A stretch of 47,019 bases of DNA from Desulfuromonadales bacterium (GCA_027065695.1 JAMONP010000017.1:1-47019); one strand, 5' to 3'. Shown: positions 17,518 through 26,667, counted from the stretch's first letter. The notes: generated from the sequence alone by a model not told the origin. Translations and numbers: made by a program.

Positions 17518-19043
17518 GAAAACCGGTTGCGCTGATCATTCTTGACGGCTGGGGAATTAACGACAGCTGTGATAACAATGCTGTCTGCCTGGCGCAAACC
17601 CCACGTCTCGATGAACTGATCGACAACTACCCAGCCTCGTGGCTAAACGCCTCCGGCCTCAATGTTGGCCTACCGGACGGCCAGATGGGCAATTCGGAAG
17701 TCGGCCATCTAAATATCGGTGCCGGCCGTATTATCTACCAGGATCTGACCCGTATCAGCAGCAGTATCGAAGCTGGTGATTTCTTTACCAACCAGGCACT
17801 ACTTGAGGCCTTGGCTCGCATTCGTAACGCCGGTGGCAAACTGCACCTGATGGGGCTACTATCTGACGGCGGCGTCCATTCCCACAACACTCATCTCTAT
17901 GCCCTGATTGACTTGGCTAAACGTGAAGATGTCGAGGTCTGTGTTCACGCCTTCATGGACGGGCGGGACACCCCGCCGCAAAGTGGCGCCGGCTTCCTCG
18001 AACAACTCGAAGAGGAAATGACACGCCTGGGACATGGCTGCCTGGCGACCGTAATTGGCCGTTACTATGCTATGGACCGGGATAATCGCTGGGATCGCGT
18101 GCAACGGGCATGGCAAGCAATAGCACTGGGCCAGGGCCAGCCAGCCGACTCAAGCGCTGTCGCAATCCAGTCAGCCTACAAGGTCGGCCAGACCGATGAA
18201 TTTGTTGAACCACGGATTATCCAGCAAAACGGCTTGCCTGTTGGTCGCATCAACGACAATGACGGCATCATCTTTTTTAATTTCCGCGCCGACCGTGCCA
18301 GAGAGATTACCCGCACTTTCACCCAACCCGATTTTGCCGAATTTGAACAGCCCGAAGTGCCAAAGCTCTCGGCATTCACCTGCTTGACAGAATATGACGA
18401 AACCTTCGATCTGCCGGTCGCCTATGCAGCCGAGAGCTACCCCAGAATCCTCGGAGAAGTTGTCGCTGACGCAGGCTTACAACAGTTGCGTATCGCGGAA
18501 ACCGAGAAATATGCTCACGTTACCTTCTTTTTTAATGGTGGGGTCGAAAAACCTTTTCCCAATGAAGATAGAGCATTAATCCCGTCACCAAAGGATGTTG
18601 CCACCTACGATCTGAAACCCTCAATGAGCGCCCTGGAGCTAACAGATGAAGTGCTCAGACGCATTCAGACGAGAACCTATGATTTGATCATCCTGAACTT
18701 TGCCAATCCTGACATGGTTGGCCACACCGGTGTGCTATCAGCAGCCATTTCTGCTATGGAAACGGTTGACAACTGCGTGGGACGCATCGTTGATGCTCTC
18801 CTTGACGTTGGCGGTTGTGCCTTGATTACAGCCGATCATGGCAATTGCGAAATGATGCTTGACGAAAACGGTGTCCCGCATACTGCGCATACGACCAATA
18901 GAGTGCCGTTAATCCTGGTCGACCCTGATCACCGCCAGGCCGATTTGCAACCAGGGATTCTCGCCGATATAGCACCCACTCTGCTTGGCTTGCTGGAGCT
19001 TGCCGTGCCGGCAGAGATGACGGGCAAGAATCTTATTTTGTAG
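17514..19043 (+). CDS. gpmI: Cofactor-independent phosphoglycerate mutase
   Basis: The 509-residue protein shows the iPGM pattern: [12 protein letters not shown] with a metal-binding Asp, the phosphorylated Ser in [16 protein letters not shown], and a second metal cluster ([27 protein letters not shown]). It interconverts 3- and 2-phosphoglycerate with two Mn2+ ions. I take the ATG at 17514, which overlaps the upstream stop as ATGA; a GTG at 17502 in frame is possible. The stop TAG at 19041-19043 shares its last two bases with the left end of a repeat element. Confidence 0.96.
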   Translation: MRKPVALIILDGWGINDSCDNNAVCLAQTPRLDELIDNYPASWLNASGLNVGLPDGQMGNSEVGHLNIGAGRIIYQDLTRISSSIEAGDFFTNQALLEALARIRNAGGKLHLMGLLSDGGVHSHNTHLYALIDLAKREDVEVCVHAFMDGRDTPPQSGAGFLEQLEEEMTRLGHGCLATVIGRYYAMDRDNRWDRVQRAWQAIALGQGQPADSSAVAIQSAYKVGQTDEFVEPRIIQQNGLPVGRINDNDGIIFFNFRADRAREITRTFTQPDFAEFEQPEVPKLSAFTCLTEYDETFDLPVAYAAESYPRILGEVVADAGLQQLRIAETEKYAHVTFFFNGGVEKPFPNEDRALIPSPKDVATYDLKPSMSALELTDEVLRRIQTRTYDLIILNFANPDMVGHTGVLSAAISAMETVDNCVGRIVDALLDVGGCALITADHGNCEMMLDENGVPHTAHTTNRVPLILVDPDHRQADLQPGILADIAPTLLGLLELAVPAEMTGKNLIL

Positions 19044-19206
19044 CAGCCTGTCGGACTATCAGGGGCTGAAGCGAAAATTTGATTGTTTGAGACCAGATTT
19101 TAGCTCGTTTGAGATTAATAGCCTTAGCTATTGGTCGAAAAGAAGCTGAGATATGGGCCAAACAGGCGAATTTGCAGCCAGTTTATTGATAGTCCGAGAG
19201 GCTGCT
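19042..19206 (+). repeat. 165-bp long-hairpin repeat element, copy 1
   Basis: The ends are inverted repeats of about 20 bases (AGCAGCCTGTCGGACTATCA at 19042 and its near-complement ending at 19206). Inside, further complementary blocks (GGCTG..AAATT..TGTTTG against its complement near 19153-19179, and AATAGC/GCTATT at the centre) make nearly the whole element one imperfect hairpin. Reverse-complemented, it aligns along its length with 42041-42199. It begins on the gpmI stop codon, so it would be transcribed as a 3' untranslated hairpin. Confidence 0.75.
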
Positions 19207-19290
19207 GGCAGCTCAACCTTTATAATTGGCCATTTGGCTCGTTGTTGTTTGTAACTATCCAGTACAATCTGAACTATTGGTAGAATATCT

Positions 19291-19364
19291 GTCATCCCCG
19301 AATGGTTTTATCGGGGATCCATGCTTTTAAGGTCTGAATTCCCGATTACACCCTCGGGAATGAC
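19291..19364. repeat. Dispersed inverted repeat of the GTCATCCCCG type
   Basis: Outer arms GTCATCCCCGA and TCGGGAATGAC frame two nested small hairpins (CCCCGA/TCGGGG and TTCCCGA/CGGGAA) joined by ATCCATGCTTTTAAGGTCTG. This layout matches the very common bacterial 'GTCATTCCCG...CGGGAATGAC' intergenic repeats. The rest of the 19207-19408 gap holds no gene. Confidence 0.65.
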
Positions 19365-19408
19365 AATCTTTAATCGTAATTTTATATGTTTATATGGAGG
19401 GGCTTCTC

Positions 19409-20155
19409 ATGTGGACCAGCTGCCGACGAGCAGTGACAGCAAGCATTGATCTGCTATTACCACCGGTATGTTTGCTCTGTGGCAAATTCCTGCCGACCAA
19501 CCATAGCGTACAATCTTTCTGTCATGATTGCTTGGCAAGCATGTCTCCTCTGGGGCCAGCACATTGCAGCCGTTGCGCCCAACCTTTTCCTGATTCCACC
19601 TCAATACATCTCTGCGGCAACTGCCTGAAGCGGCCGCCAGCCTTCTCAATCGTCCACGCTGCAGGCCTCTACCAGGGCGGCATCAAAGACGCGGTTCAGC
19701 GGTTGAAATACCGCAATCAGATCAGCCTAGCGAAACCTCTAGGTCAACTCATCGGCAATGTCATCGAAGCGGCAAAGGCTGACTTTGTTCCGGATTGTAT
19801 CGTACCGGTACCGCTGCATCTTGATCGATTGAGACAACGCGGCTACAACCAGGCCCTAGAAGTAAGCCGACCAATCGCTAAACAACTGGGCATTACTGTC
19901 GATACCGGGCTATTACAACGCATTCGCAATACACCTCCACAGCAGGGCCTGCCAGCAATCGAACGCAGAAGTAATCTGCGCAACGCTTTTGACCTCACCT
20001 TGACACTGTCTGATCCTAGCTTAACTTCGGCAGCACAGCGAATTCTGCTTGTTGATGATGTCATGACCACAGGTGAAACAGTACGTGAATGTTGTCGAAC
20101 GCTTCTGGCGGGGGGCGTTGGAGAAGTTCAAGTTGCAGTCGTTGGTCGAGCTTAA
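19409..20155 (+). CDS. comF: ComF-family phosphoribosyltransferase-like protein
   Basis: The 248-residue protein has an N-terminal double zinc ribbon (CLLCGKF, CHDC, CSRCAQPF, CGNC within about residues 20-75) and a C-terminal type I phosphoribosyltransferase fold with the PRPP loop ILLVDDVMTTGETV. ComF proteins take part in DNA uptake or in pathways using phosphoribosyl substrates; the substrate is not known. The ATG at 19409 is chosen since GGAGGG lies 7 bases upstream; an ATG at 19394 precedes that site. Confidence 0.88.
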   Translation: MWTSCRRAVTASIDLLLPPVCLLCGKFLPTNHSVQSFCHDCLASMSPLGPAHCSRCAQPFPDSTSIHLCGNCLKRPPAFSIVHAAGLYQGGIKDAVQRLKYRNQISLAKPLGQLIGNVIEAAKADFVPDCIVPVPLHLDRLRQRGYNQALEVSRPIAKQLGITVDTGLLQRIRNTPPQQGLPAIERRSNLRNAFDLTLTLSDPSLTSAAQRILLVDDVMTTGETVRECCRTLLAGGVGEVQVAVVGRA

Positions 20156-20231
20156 TTAATCAATCGTTGTGACAAGTCCTGCCTTTCTGTTAAAATACCA
20201 CGATTATTTTATTCAACACTATGAATTCCTT

Positions 20232-21734
20232 ATGACTCCTTATAAGTCAATCATACAGAACATCACCCTTGAACAGACTCTGGGAACCATTCCCAGTGGT
20301 CTCTTTGTTGTCGACAAAGAGATGCGTATTATCTACTGGAATCCTGCTGCCGAGAGGATTACCGGCTTTTCTGAAGAGGATGCTGTCGGTAATCACTGCT
20401 CTTTTCTACAAGGCATTCCATGCGGCGACGGGTGTGGTCTTTTCAACGACAATATCCCCAAACCGATCATCGGCGCAAACTGTACTATTGTCACAAAATC
20501 CGGGGGGACAACCCATTTACTCAAGAACATGGAGTATCTGCGCAACGCCGAAGGGGAGATTATCGGCGGCATCGAATCATTCCACGACGTCACTCGTCAA
20601 CATGAACTCGAAGAATCGCTACGTGAACAAACAGCCACTCTCGAAGCTCGGGTCAAGGCACGCACTACAGAACTCAAAAAAAGCGAAACACGTTTTCGCG
20701 CGGTTCTCGACAACATGGATGATATGGCCTATATCGCCACAGAGGACTACAAGCTGACTTTTATGAACCGCGCCATGCTTGACATCTTTGGCAATCAGGT
20801 CGGCGAGGACTGTTACAAAGTTCTACACGACGGAACAACAGTCTGTTCCTGGTGCCCCATGAACAAAGTCTTCAGCCCGCGAACGGTACGTGATGAGCGG
20901 CAACTCGGTAACTTCGGCAGAATTTACGAGATTATCCATTCCCAGTTACCGGAAGAGGACGGCATTCGACAGAAGCTCGCTGTGTGTCGGGACATTACCG
21001 AGCGCAAGAAAGCAGAAACTGACCTGCGAGAAGCCAACCGTGAGCTTGATGCTTTTGCCCACTCCATCTCCCACGACCTGCGCGGCATCCTGTCTCCGGT
21101 GGTAACCTATATGGATTTCCTCCGGACAAACTACAAAGATGTCCTGGATAAGCAGATTCTTGAGATTCTCGGTGAAGTCGAACACCAGAGTGAGCGGGCA
21201 ATCGCTCTGCTTGATGATCTTCTTGACCTGGCGCAGGTCGGTCATGTGCAACCAGGCAAGTACCCAACTGACGTCAACATGATCGTCGATGAGGTAATTG
21301 CTGAACAGTCCATGGAAAACGAAGTCCTCCTGGAAATCCAGAGTGACAAGCTGCCAAAAACCTGGGTCCCCGAAACACTCATCTACCAGATCTTCGTTAA
21401 CCTGCTTGGCAATGCCCAGCGTTATGTCCCTGTGGAGAAAGGTCCTGTGGAAATCGGTAGTTGGGATGAGGACACCATGGCAATCTATTTTGTGCGCGAC
21501 CACGGCCAGGGTGTTGCCAACAAGGAGCAGGAGGATATCTTCGATATCTTCTACCGCGGCAAGATGTCCAAGGGGCGGCGCGGCACCGGCGTCGGGCTTG
21601 CCATTGTGCGGAAAATTGCCCTGAGGTGTGGAGGTAAAACCTGGGTGGAACAGACTCCCGGAGGTGGTGCAACTTTCTGTATTTCTCTGCCCAAAAATCC
21701 GACCTTTGGCAAGCGGGTCAAAGAAGACGCATGA
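20232..21734 (+). CDS. Orphan PAS-PAS sensor histidine kinase
   Basis: About 500 residues. The first PAS domain (about 10-130, GLFVVDKEMRIIYWNPAAERITGFS) is joined by a coiled coil to a second PAS (about 165-270). Next come a dimerisation domain with H-box H281 (SISHDLRGILSP) and an ATPase domain with N box (NLLGNAQRYV), G1 (DHGQGV) and G2 (GTGVGLAIVRK). No transmembrane helix is seen, so it is cytoplasmic. Both PAS domains carry cysteine clusters (C56, C65, C69 and C194, C205, C208). No response regulator is adjacent. Neither possible start (GTG 20169, ATG 20232) has a good ribosome binding site; I prefer the ATG. Confidence 0.85.
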   Translation: MTPYKSIIQNITLEQTLGTIPSGLFVVDKEMRIIYWNPAAERITGFSEEDAVGNHCSFLQGIPCGDGCGLFNDNIPKPIIGANCTIVTKSGGTTHLLKNMEYLRNAEGEIIGGIESFHDVTRQHELEESLREQTATLEARVKARTTELKKSETRFRAVLDNMDDMAYIATEDYKLTFMNRAMLDIFGNQVGEDCYKVLHDGTTVCSWCPMNKVFSPRTVRDERQLGNFGRIYEIIHSQLPEEDGIRQKLAVCRDITERKKAETDLREANRELDAFAHSISHDLRGILSPVVTYMDFLRTNYKDVLDKQILEILGEVEHQSERAIALLDDLLDLAQVGHVQPGKYPTDVNMIVDEVIAEQSMENEVLLEIQSDKLPKTWVPETLIYQIFVNLLGNAQRYVPVEKGPVEIGSWDEDTMAIYFVRDHGQGVANKEQEDIFDIFYRGKMSKGRRGTGVGLAIVRKIALRCGGKTWVEQTPGGGATFCISLPKNPTFGKRVKEDA

Positions 21735-21841
21735 ACAACTTATAGCATCAGGGGATATACTCCCGCCCAAACTACCAATTTGCCACAATTCAGCAGCACC
21801 TTCATAACAAGAACACATCTACGCAAACCCCTCGATTTAGC

Positions 21842-21869
21842 TTGACTTATTCCGCACCGCTGATATCCT
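21842..21869 (+). promoter_or_regulatory. Candidate promoter of ileS
   Basis: TTGACT (21842-21847) and TATCCT (21864-21869, preceded by TG as an extended -10) are 16 bases apart, 40 bases before the ileS start. The -10 is weak, so the call is tentative. Confidence 0.35.
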
Positions 21870-21908
21870 TCGTTGTTTCAATTGGCACCACTTTTGCGGA
21901 GCATCATC

Positions 21909-24683
21909 ATGGCCTATAAAGAGACCCTTAATCTTCCGTCAACCGATTTTCCGATGCGCGGCAACCTGCCTCAACGCGAACCGGAAATCATGCAACGTTG
22001 GGTGGAACTTGACCTCGACCGTCTGCTCAGCGAACCGGATCCAGACAAGCCGAACTTTACCCTGCACGATGGGCCCCCCTACGCCAACGGCAATATCCAT
22101 ATCGGCCATGCACTGAACAAGATCCTCAAAGACATTGTTATTAAAAGTAAACGCATGCAGGGCTTTTATGCACCCTACGTCCCCGGCTGGGATTGTCATG
22201 GCCTGCCGATTGAGTTGAAAGTCGATCAGAAGCTCGGCAAGAAGAAGCGCGAGATGAGCAAAGCCGAGGTGCGTAAAGAGTGTCGCGCTTATGCCCGTGA
22301 ATGGGTCGAGATCCAGAGCGATGAATTTCGCCGCCTGGGTATTTTCGGCGACTGGCAGCATCCCTACCTGACCATGACCCCCGGCTACGAAGCGACGACT
22401 GCCCGCGAACTGGCACGCTTTGCCGAAAGGGATGGACTCTACAAGGGACGCAAACCGATCCACTGGTGCTCGTCTTGTGTAACTGCCCTGGCTGAAGCCG
22501 AGGTTGAATACGAAGATCACACCTCACCATCAATCTACGTCAAGTTTCCATACCTGGATGAACTTCCCGAAGGCTTTACCGAGCTGGCTGAGAAGCCCCT
22601 TGCCTTCGTCATCTGGACAACAACACCCTGGACGATTCCGGCCAATCTGGCTGTTTGTCTGAACCCGGAGCTAGCTTATGTTGCCATCGACACCGGCGAC
22701 GAAATCCTGGTAATGGCTGAAGGGCTCTATGCCAAAGTTCTCGCAGAACTCAACATTACGGACTTTAAGGTCATCAAAACCTTCCAGGCCGACGTCTTTG
22801 AGAAGAGGGCATGCCGCCATCCCCTCTATGACCGCGCTTCATTGCTGGTTCTCGGTGATTACGTCACCCTCGAAGCCGGTACCGGTTGCGTGCATACCGC
22901 TCCCGGCCACGGTCAGGACGACTACCTGACCGGCCTTAGGTACGGGTTGGAAATTTACAACCCGGTGGATGATTACGGTCGTTACCGTAAAGACCTGGAA
23001 TTCTTTGGCGGCGAGAAAGTCCCTGCCGTCAACCCCCAGGTTTCTGCCAAGCTGGCTGAAGTCGGCGCACTCCTGAACGAAGACAAAGTCACACACAGCT
23101 ACCCGCACTGCTGGCGTTGCAAGAAACCGATCATTTTCCGTGCCACTGAACAGTGGTTCATATCCATGGAAGCCAACCAACTGCGGCAAAAAGCGCTCAA
23201 CCATATTAACGACGTACAATGGATTCCGCCCTGGGGACGTAATCGTATCTACAACATGATCGAGAATCGCCCGGACTGGTGTATCAGCCGTCAACGTAGC
23301 TGGGGTGTACCGATCACTGTCTTCTATTGCAACAAATGCGATGAAGCCCTGGCCGACGGTAAAGTCATGCACCACGTTGCCGACCTCTTTGAAGCAACCG
23401 GCAGTGACATCTGGTTTGAAAAGGACACCAAGGATCTAATGCCGGAAGGTACCGTCTGTCCGAGTTGCGGGTACGACGATTTCCGCAAAGAGATGGATAT
23501 CCTTGACGTCTGGTTCGACTCCGGTGTCTCTCACGCCGCCGTGGTAGAACAAAATGACCATCTCAAAACACCGGCAGACCTTTACCTGGAAGGCAGCGAC
23601 CAGCATCGCGGCTGGTTTCACTCCAGTCTGCTAGCTGCAGTCGGCACTCGTGACGCAGCCCCATACAAAGCAGTTTTAACCCACGGCTTTGTTCTCGACG
23701 AGAAGGGACGACCCATGTCCAAGTCGGTGGGTAATGTGGTTGCCCCTGAGAAAGTCATCAAGCAATACGGTGCTGAAATTCTGCGCCTCTGGGTCGCCAC
23801 CCAGGATTATCGCAACGACACCCGGGTCGGCGACGCAATTCTCAAGCAGGTCTCCGAGGCCTATCGACGCATCCGCAATACGGCTCGCTACATCCTCGGC
23901 AACATCCACGATTTTGACCCTGCCACAGACAGCGTTGCCGATAAGGATCTACTTGAAATCGATCGCTGGGCACTCTCTCGCCTGGAAGAACTAGCCACGC
24001 GGGTCAGAAAAGCGTATGAAGCCTACGAATTCCATGTACTTCATCACGCTCTGCATAACTTCTGTGCTGTCGACATGAGCGCTTTCTACCTTGATGTCCT
24101 CAAAGACCGGCTCTATACCTCGCCAGCAGCAGGGCATGCACGCCGCAGCGCTCAAACGGCCATGTACCGCATATTGGATACACTCACCCGCATGATGGCT
24201 CCGGTTCTTTCTTTCACCGCCGAAGAAATCTGGGGATTCCTCCCTGGTGAGCGTGAAGCTAGTGTCCACCTGGCGGGCTTTCCCAATTTTGAAGCTGGCC
24301 TGATTGACGTTGATCTTGAGAAAAAATATGAGCGCATTCTAGCGGTGCGCAGTGATGTTGCCAAAGTTCTTGAACAGGCCCGCACGGAAAAAACCATCGG
24401 CCATTCCCTCGACGCACGCGTGGAACTCGCTGCCGATGGCAACCTCGGTGCTTTTCTCACGAGCGAAGCCGAACAACTCGCCAGCCTCTTCATCGTTTCT
24501 CAAGTCGAGATCTGCGACAACCTTGACGACAGCAGTGCTGGCGAAAACCTGTCGGAGTTGAAGATCCGGGTCAGTAAAGCAGACGGCGAAAAATGTTCGC
24601 GCTGCTGGAATTATGCGACCACAGTCGGCAAGAGTGAAGATCATCCTGAAATTTGCCGTCGTTGTATTCAGGCTATTGCCTAA
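21909..24683 (+). CDS. ileS: Isoleucyl-tRNA synthetase
   Basis: The 924-residue class I synthetase carries the literal HIGH signature near residue 64 (NGNIHIGHALNK), an editing CP1 domain with the TTTPWTIPANLA stretch, the SWGVP region, and the KMSKS loop as PMSKSVGN. It ends with a zinc site (CSRCWNY...CRRC). It charges tRNA-Ile and edits valine. The start MAYKETLNLP is preceded by GCGGAGC; a longer frame to 21873 is not supported. The bacterial-type C-terminal zinc site and length match the standard housekeeping form. It is followed by a repeat and then lspA, a classic ileS-lspA pairing. Confidence 0.97.
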   Translation: MAYKETLNLPSTDFPMRGNLPQREPEIMQRWVELDLDRLLSEPDPDKPNFTLHDGPPYANGNIHIGHALNKILKDIVIKSKRMQGFYAPYVPGWDCHGLPIELKVDQKLGKKKREMSKAEVRKECRAYAREWVEIQSDEFRRLGIFGDWQHPYLTMTPGYEATTARELARFAERDGLYKGRKPIHWCSSCVTALAEAEVEYEDHTSPSIYVKFPYLDELPEGFTELAEKPLAFVIWTTTPWTIPANLAVCLNPELAYVAIDTGDEILVMAEGLYAKVLAELNITDFKVIKTFQADVFEKRACRHPLYDRASLLVLGDYVTLEAGTGCVHTAPGHGQDDYLTGLRYGLEIYNPVDDYGRYRKDLEFFGGEKVPAVNPQVSAKLAEVGALLNEDKVTHSYPHCWRCKKPIIFRATEQWFISMEANQLRQKALNHINDVQWIPPWGRNRIYNMIENRPDWCISRQRSWGVPITVFYCNKCDEALADGKVMHHVADLFEATGSDIWFEKDTKDLMPEGTVCPSCGYDDFRKEMDILDVWFDSGVSHAAVVEQNDHLKTPADLYLEGSDQHRGWFHSSLLAAVGTRDAAPYKAVLTHGFVLDEKGRPMSKSVGNVVAPEKVIKQYGAEILRLWVATQDYRNDTRVGDAILKQVSEAYRRIRNTARYILGNIHDFDPATDSVADKDLLEIDRWALSRLEELATRVRKAYEAYEFHVLHHALHNFCAVDMSAFYLDVLKDRLYTSPAAGHARRSAQTAMYRILDTLTRMMAPVLSFTAEEIWGFLPGEREASVHLAGFPNFEAGLIDVDLEKKYERILAVRSDVAKVLEQARTEKTIGHSLDARVELAADGNLGAFLTSEAEQLASLFIVSQVEICDNLDDSSAGENLSELKIRVSKADGEKCSRCWNYATTVGKSEDHPEICRRCIQAIA

Positions 24684-24687
24684 AGGC

Positions 24688-24812
24688 AACCGGGACGCGG
24701 CACGAGGGACGAGGCAAATCAAGCAACAAGCTTCCTAACGCCATCGAATCTGCTGCACTACTGAAGATTTTAGATCTTTCTCGTCCCGCGTCACTCGTCC
24801 CTCGTACCGGGT
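24688..24812. repeat. Inverted repeat with GGGACGCGG/ACGAGGGACGAG arms
   Basis: The left arm (24691-24713) contains GGGACGCGGCACGAGGGACG, and the right arm (24780-24812) carries the same words in reverse complement (CTCGTCCCGCG, CTCGTCCCTCGT). A 65-base spacer ends in GATTTTAG. A related copy lies at 31179-31298. It separates ileS from lspA and holds no gene. Confidence 0.65.
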
Positions 24813-24816
24813 TCCT

Positions 24817-25326
24817 ATGCCAAAATACCGCACACTATCGATCATCGCCGCTGTCATTCTGATTCTCGATCAGACGACCAAGCTGTACGTGGATGCCAAC
24901 TTTAGGCTCCATGAATCTGTTCCGGTGATCCGCGACTTTTTTCACCTGACCTACGTGCGCAACAAGGGTGCTGCTTTCGGCATCTTTTCCGACAGTGCCA
25001 TGCGCATCCCTTTCTTTATCAGCGTATCAATCATTGCCATGCTCGGTATCCTCTGGTATGTCAGACAGATCAGGGCGGACCAGAAGCTGGCACTTTTTTC
25101 CCTGTCGCTGATTTTTGCCGGGGCCTGCGGCAACCTGGTCGACCGTATTCGTCTCGGTGAGGTCATCGATTTTTTTGATGTTTTCTGGCAACGCTATCAC
25201 TGGCCAGCTTTCAATATTGCTGATTCAGCCATCAGCGTAGGTGTCACTCTGTTGTTTATTGAAATGTGGCGTGAAGATCGCAATAAAGCTACGGAGAATA
25301 CTGCAAATAAACATCAAGGAGAGTGA
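24817..25326 (+). CDS. lspA: Lipoprotein signal peptidase (signal peptidase II)
   Basis: The 169-residue protein has four hydrophobic helices and the two catalytic-Asp regions of LspA: GNLVDRIRLGEVIDF and FNIADSAISVG. It cleaves the signal peptide of diacylated prolipoproteins in the inner membrane. The start at 24817 has little of a ribosome binding site, because a repeat fills the space after ileS. A tiny lipoprotein gene follows 3 bases after its stop, so its product would be a direct substrate. Confidence 0.95.
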   Translation: MPKYRTLSIIAAVILILDQTTKLYVDANFRLHESVPVIRDFFHLTYVRNKGAAFGIFSDSAMRIPFFISVSIIAMLGILWYVRQIRADQKLALFSLSLIFAGACGNLVDRIRLGEVIDFFDVFWQRYHWPAFNIADSAISVGVTLLFIEMWREDRNKATENTANKHQGE

Positions 25327-25329
25327 AGC

Positions 25330-25458
25330 ATGAATAAGGTATTGATCGTTCTGGTTATGGGCATAATGATACTTAGCCTTTCCGCCTGCGAAACCATTAA
25401 AGGGGCCGGCAAGGACATAGAAGATGGTGGCGAATGGATTCAGAGAAAAGCAAGCTAA
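25330..25458 (+). CDS. Entericidin-like 42-residue lipoprotein
   Basis: Translation gives a short basic start (MNKV), a hydrophobic signal segment, the lipobox LSAC with the cysteine at residue 20, and a small hydrophilic tail (ETIKGAGKDIEDGGEWIQ). The KGAGKDI-GG pattern is that of the entericidin A/B family. An AAGGAGAG ribosome binding site lies 7-10 bases before the ATG, and the gene begins 3 bases after lspA. Entericidins are small envelope lipoproteins, described as an antidote/toxin pair in enterobacteria; here there is a single copy, so a toxin role cannot be assumed. Confidence 0.8.
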   Translation: MNKVLIVLVMGIMILSLSACETIKGAGKDIEDGGEWIQRKAS

Positions 25459-25497
25459 ACGGAAAGAGCCAGACCCTTATGAGGCGGCCTTTTCGTT
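25458..25497 (+). terminator. Possible terminator after the lspA operon
   Basis: AACGGAAAG (25458-25466) can pair with CTTTTCGTT (about 25489-25497) with one G-U, extended inside by GCC/GGC. There is no T-tract after it. It lies between the convergent lspA operon and the metal-exporter gene. Confidence 0.35.
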
Positions 25498-25521
25498 ATG
25501 TGCATAATGATCAAGATTATT

Positions 25522-26553
25522 CTACCAACCAGTAAAATAGCCAATTAACCCCAGAGTTAGGCCAACGGCAAAATTAATGGCCTTGACGCGGAAAAAGTTC
25601 ATACGCGAATCGGCCAGCATAGGCAGCATACCATGCCCATCCTGAACCACAGAGCTAGCCAATAGCACACTGAACGGCACCGCGCCTTGCGTGAAGAGTG
25701 TCAGGAAAACCAGATGGGGCCCAGATTCCGGGATCAAACCTACCAAGCAGGCGGCAAGTAACATGAGGAACTGATTGTCCTGCATCCAGCCGACAAGAAG
25801 AAACTGATCAACCAGCAGGTGCATTACAAAAAGGGCTCCAAAAGTCCACAGAAAAACCCTGGGCATATGGGTTTTTGCTACATGTTCCCAGAGATGTTTC
25901 TCCAGGAAATGATCTGGAACGGTTATCACAACAAACAGGGCCACGCCTGAAGTCAAAAGCAAGGTGACTCGCACCCAATTCCAGACAGGTGGCCCCAGAT
26001 ACCCGGCCAACAGACCAAAGACAAAAAGGATCAAAGCGAGGGTCAAAACCCCTCGAGAGAAAGAACAACCCTTCCACTGCTTAACAAGCGCCCCTTTCGG
26101 AAAACATTCACACACTTCTTCCTTGTGGCAATCATGTTCACACTGCGCTTCAGTTTGGCTGATAATTTTCCTGTCCAACAGAACATCAGTTAAAGCACCA
26201 GCAGACACACCGACAAAAACCAGGATCAGGAAAAGAAATCCAGCGGTCTCCGGAATCATGGCCAGCATCACAAAGGCCTCGTCGCCACTGGTAGCAATCA
26301 TGGCCGCGACTACTGCCCCCAACGAGACAACCCGGTGCGAATATAGCGCTACGACCGCAAAGGCACCCATACAACCGGGGGTTGCTCCCAGAAGTGCGGC
26401 CAACAGGTACTGCTGCCATCGATTAGCACGTAATTTACGCTGCCAGACACCCTGAGTGAGCACATTCAGGTATTCAATTACCAACATCATCACCAGGACA
26501 AAACCGCTGATCATGATGGCATGGGTAAGGCTGTCTTTAATTAGATTTATCAT
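25522..26553 (-). CDS. Putative 10-TM manganese/heavy-metal exporter (DUF2899/ArsP_2 type)
   Basis: The 343-residue protein is mostly hydrophobic, with about ten membrane helices and the family words ATPGCMGAFAVVALYSH in the first half and GLIPESGPHLVFL in the second. A hydrophilic loop at about residues 137-151 is rich in Cys and His (CEHDC, CHKEEVCECF), plausible as a metal-binding site. Family members are annotated as putative manganese transporters or heavy-metal exporters; the substrate is not established. It is a single-gene unit, convergent with lspA and divergent from the aminotransferase. Its ribosome binding site is poor. Confidence 0.8.
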   Translation of the reverse strand: MINLIKDSLTHAIMISGFVLVMMLVIEYLNVLTQGVWQRKLRANRWQQYLLAALLGATPGCMGAFAVVALYSHRVVSLGAVVAAMIATSGDEAFVMLAMIPETAGFLFLILVFVGVSAGALTDVLLDRKIISQTEAQCEHDCHKEEVCECFPKGALVKQWKGCSFSRGVLTLALILFVFGLLAGYLGPPVWNWVRVTLLLTSGVALFVVITVPDHFLEKHLWEHVAKTHMPRVFLWTFGALFVMHLLVDQFLLVGWMQDNQFLMLLAACLVGLIPESGPHLVFLTLFTQGAVPFSVLLASSVVQDGHGMLPMLADSRMNFFRVKAINFAVGLTLGLIGYFTGW

Positions 26554-26667
26554 AGGCCCAATGTTAGAATAATTTATTAAATGCTACAACCATCGTAGTG
26601 ACCGTCAAGCAAATTCAGGTTATAATTAAAAGATATCATTATCGATCACAGTGAAGGAGACCATCCT

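Noticed and set aside
19097-19178. Coding reading of the hairpin element (ILARLR...WAKQANLQ), with in-frame differences between the two copies
   Set aside because: A stop codon lies directly upstream, there is no start codon or ribosome binding site, and base pairing explains the conservation better.
20946-21818. Open frame of 290 codons opposite the histidine kinase
   Set aside because: Antisense shadow; the kinase has a complete motif set on the plus strand.
21883-21898. TGGCAC-N5-TTGC, a sigma-54 promoter-like sequence before ileS
   Set aside because: It would start transcription on the ileS ATG itself and overlaps the ribosome binding site; ileS is a housekeeping gene with a sigma-70-like candidate upstream.
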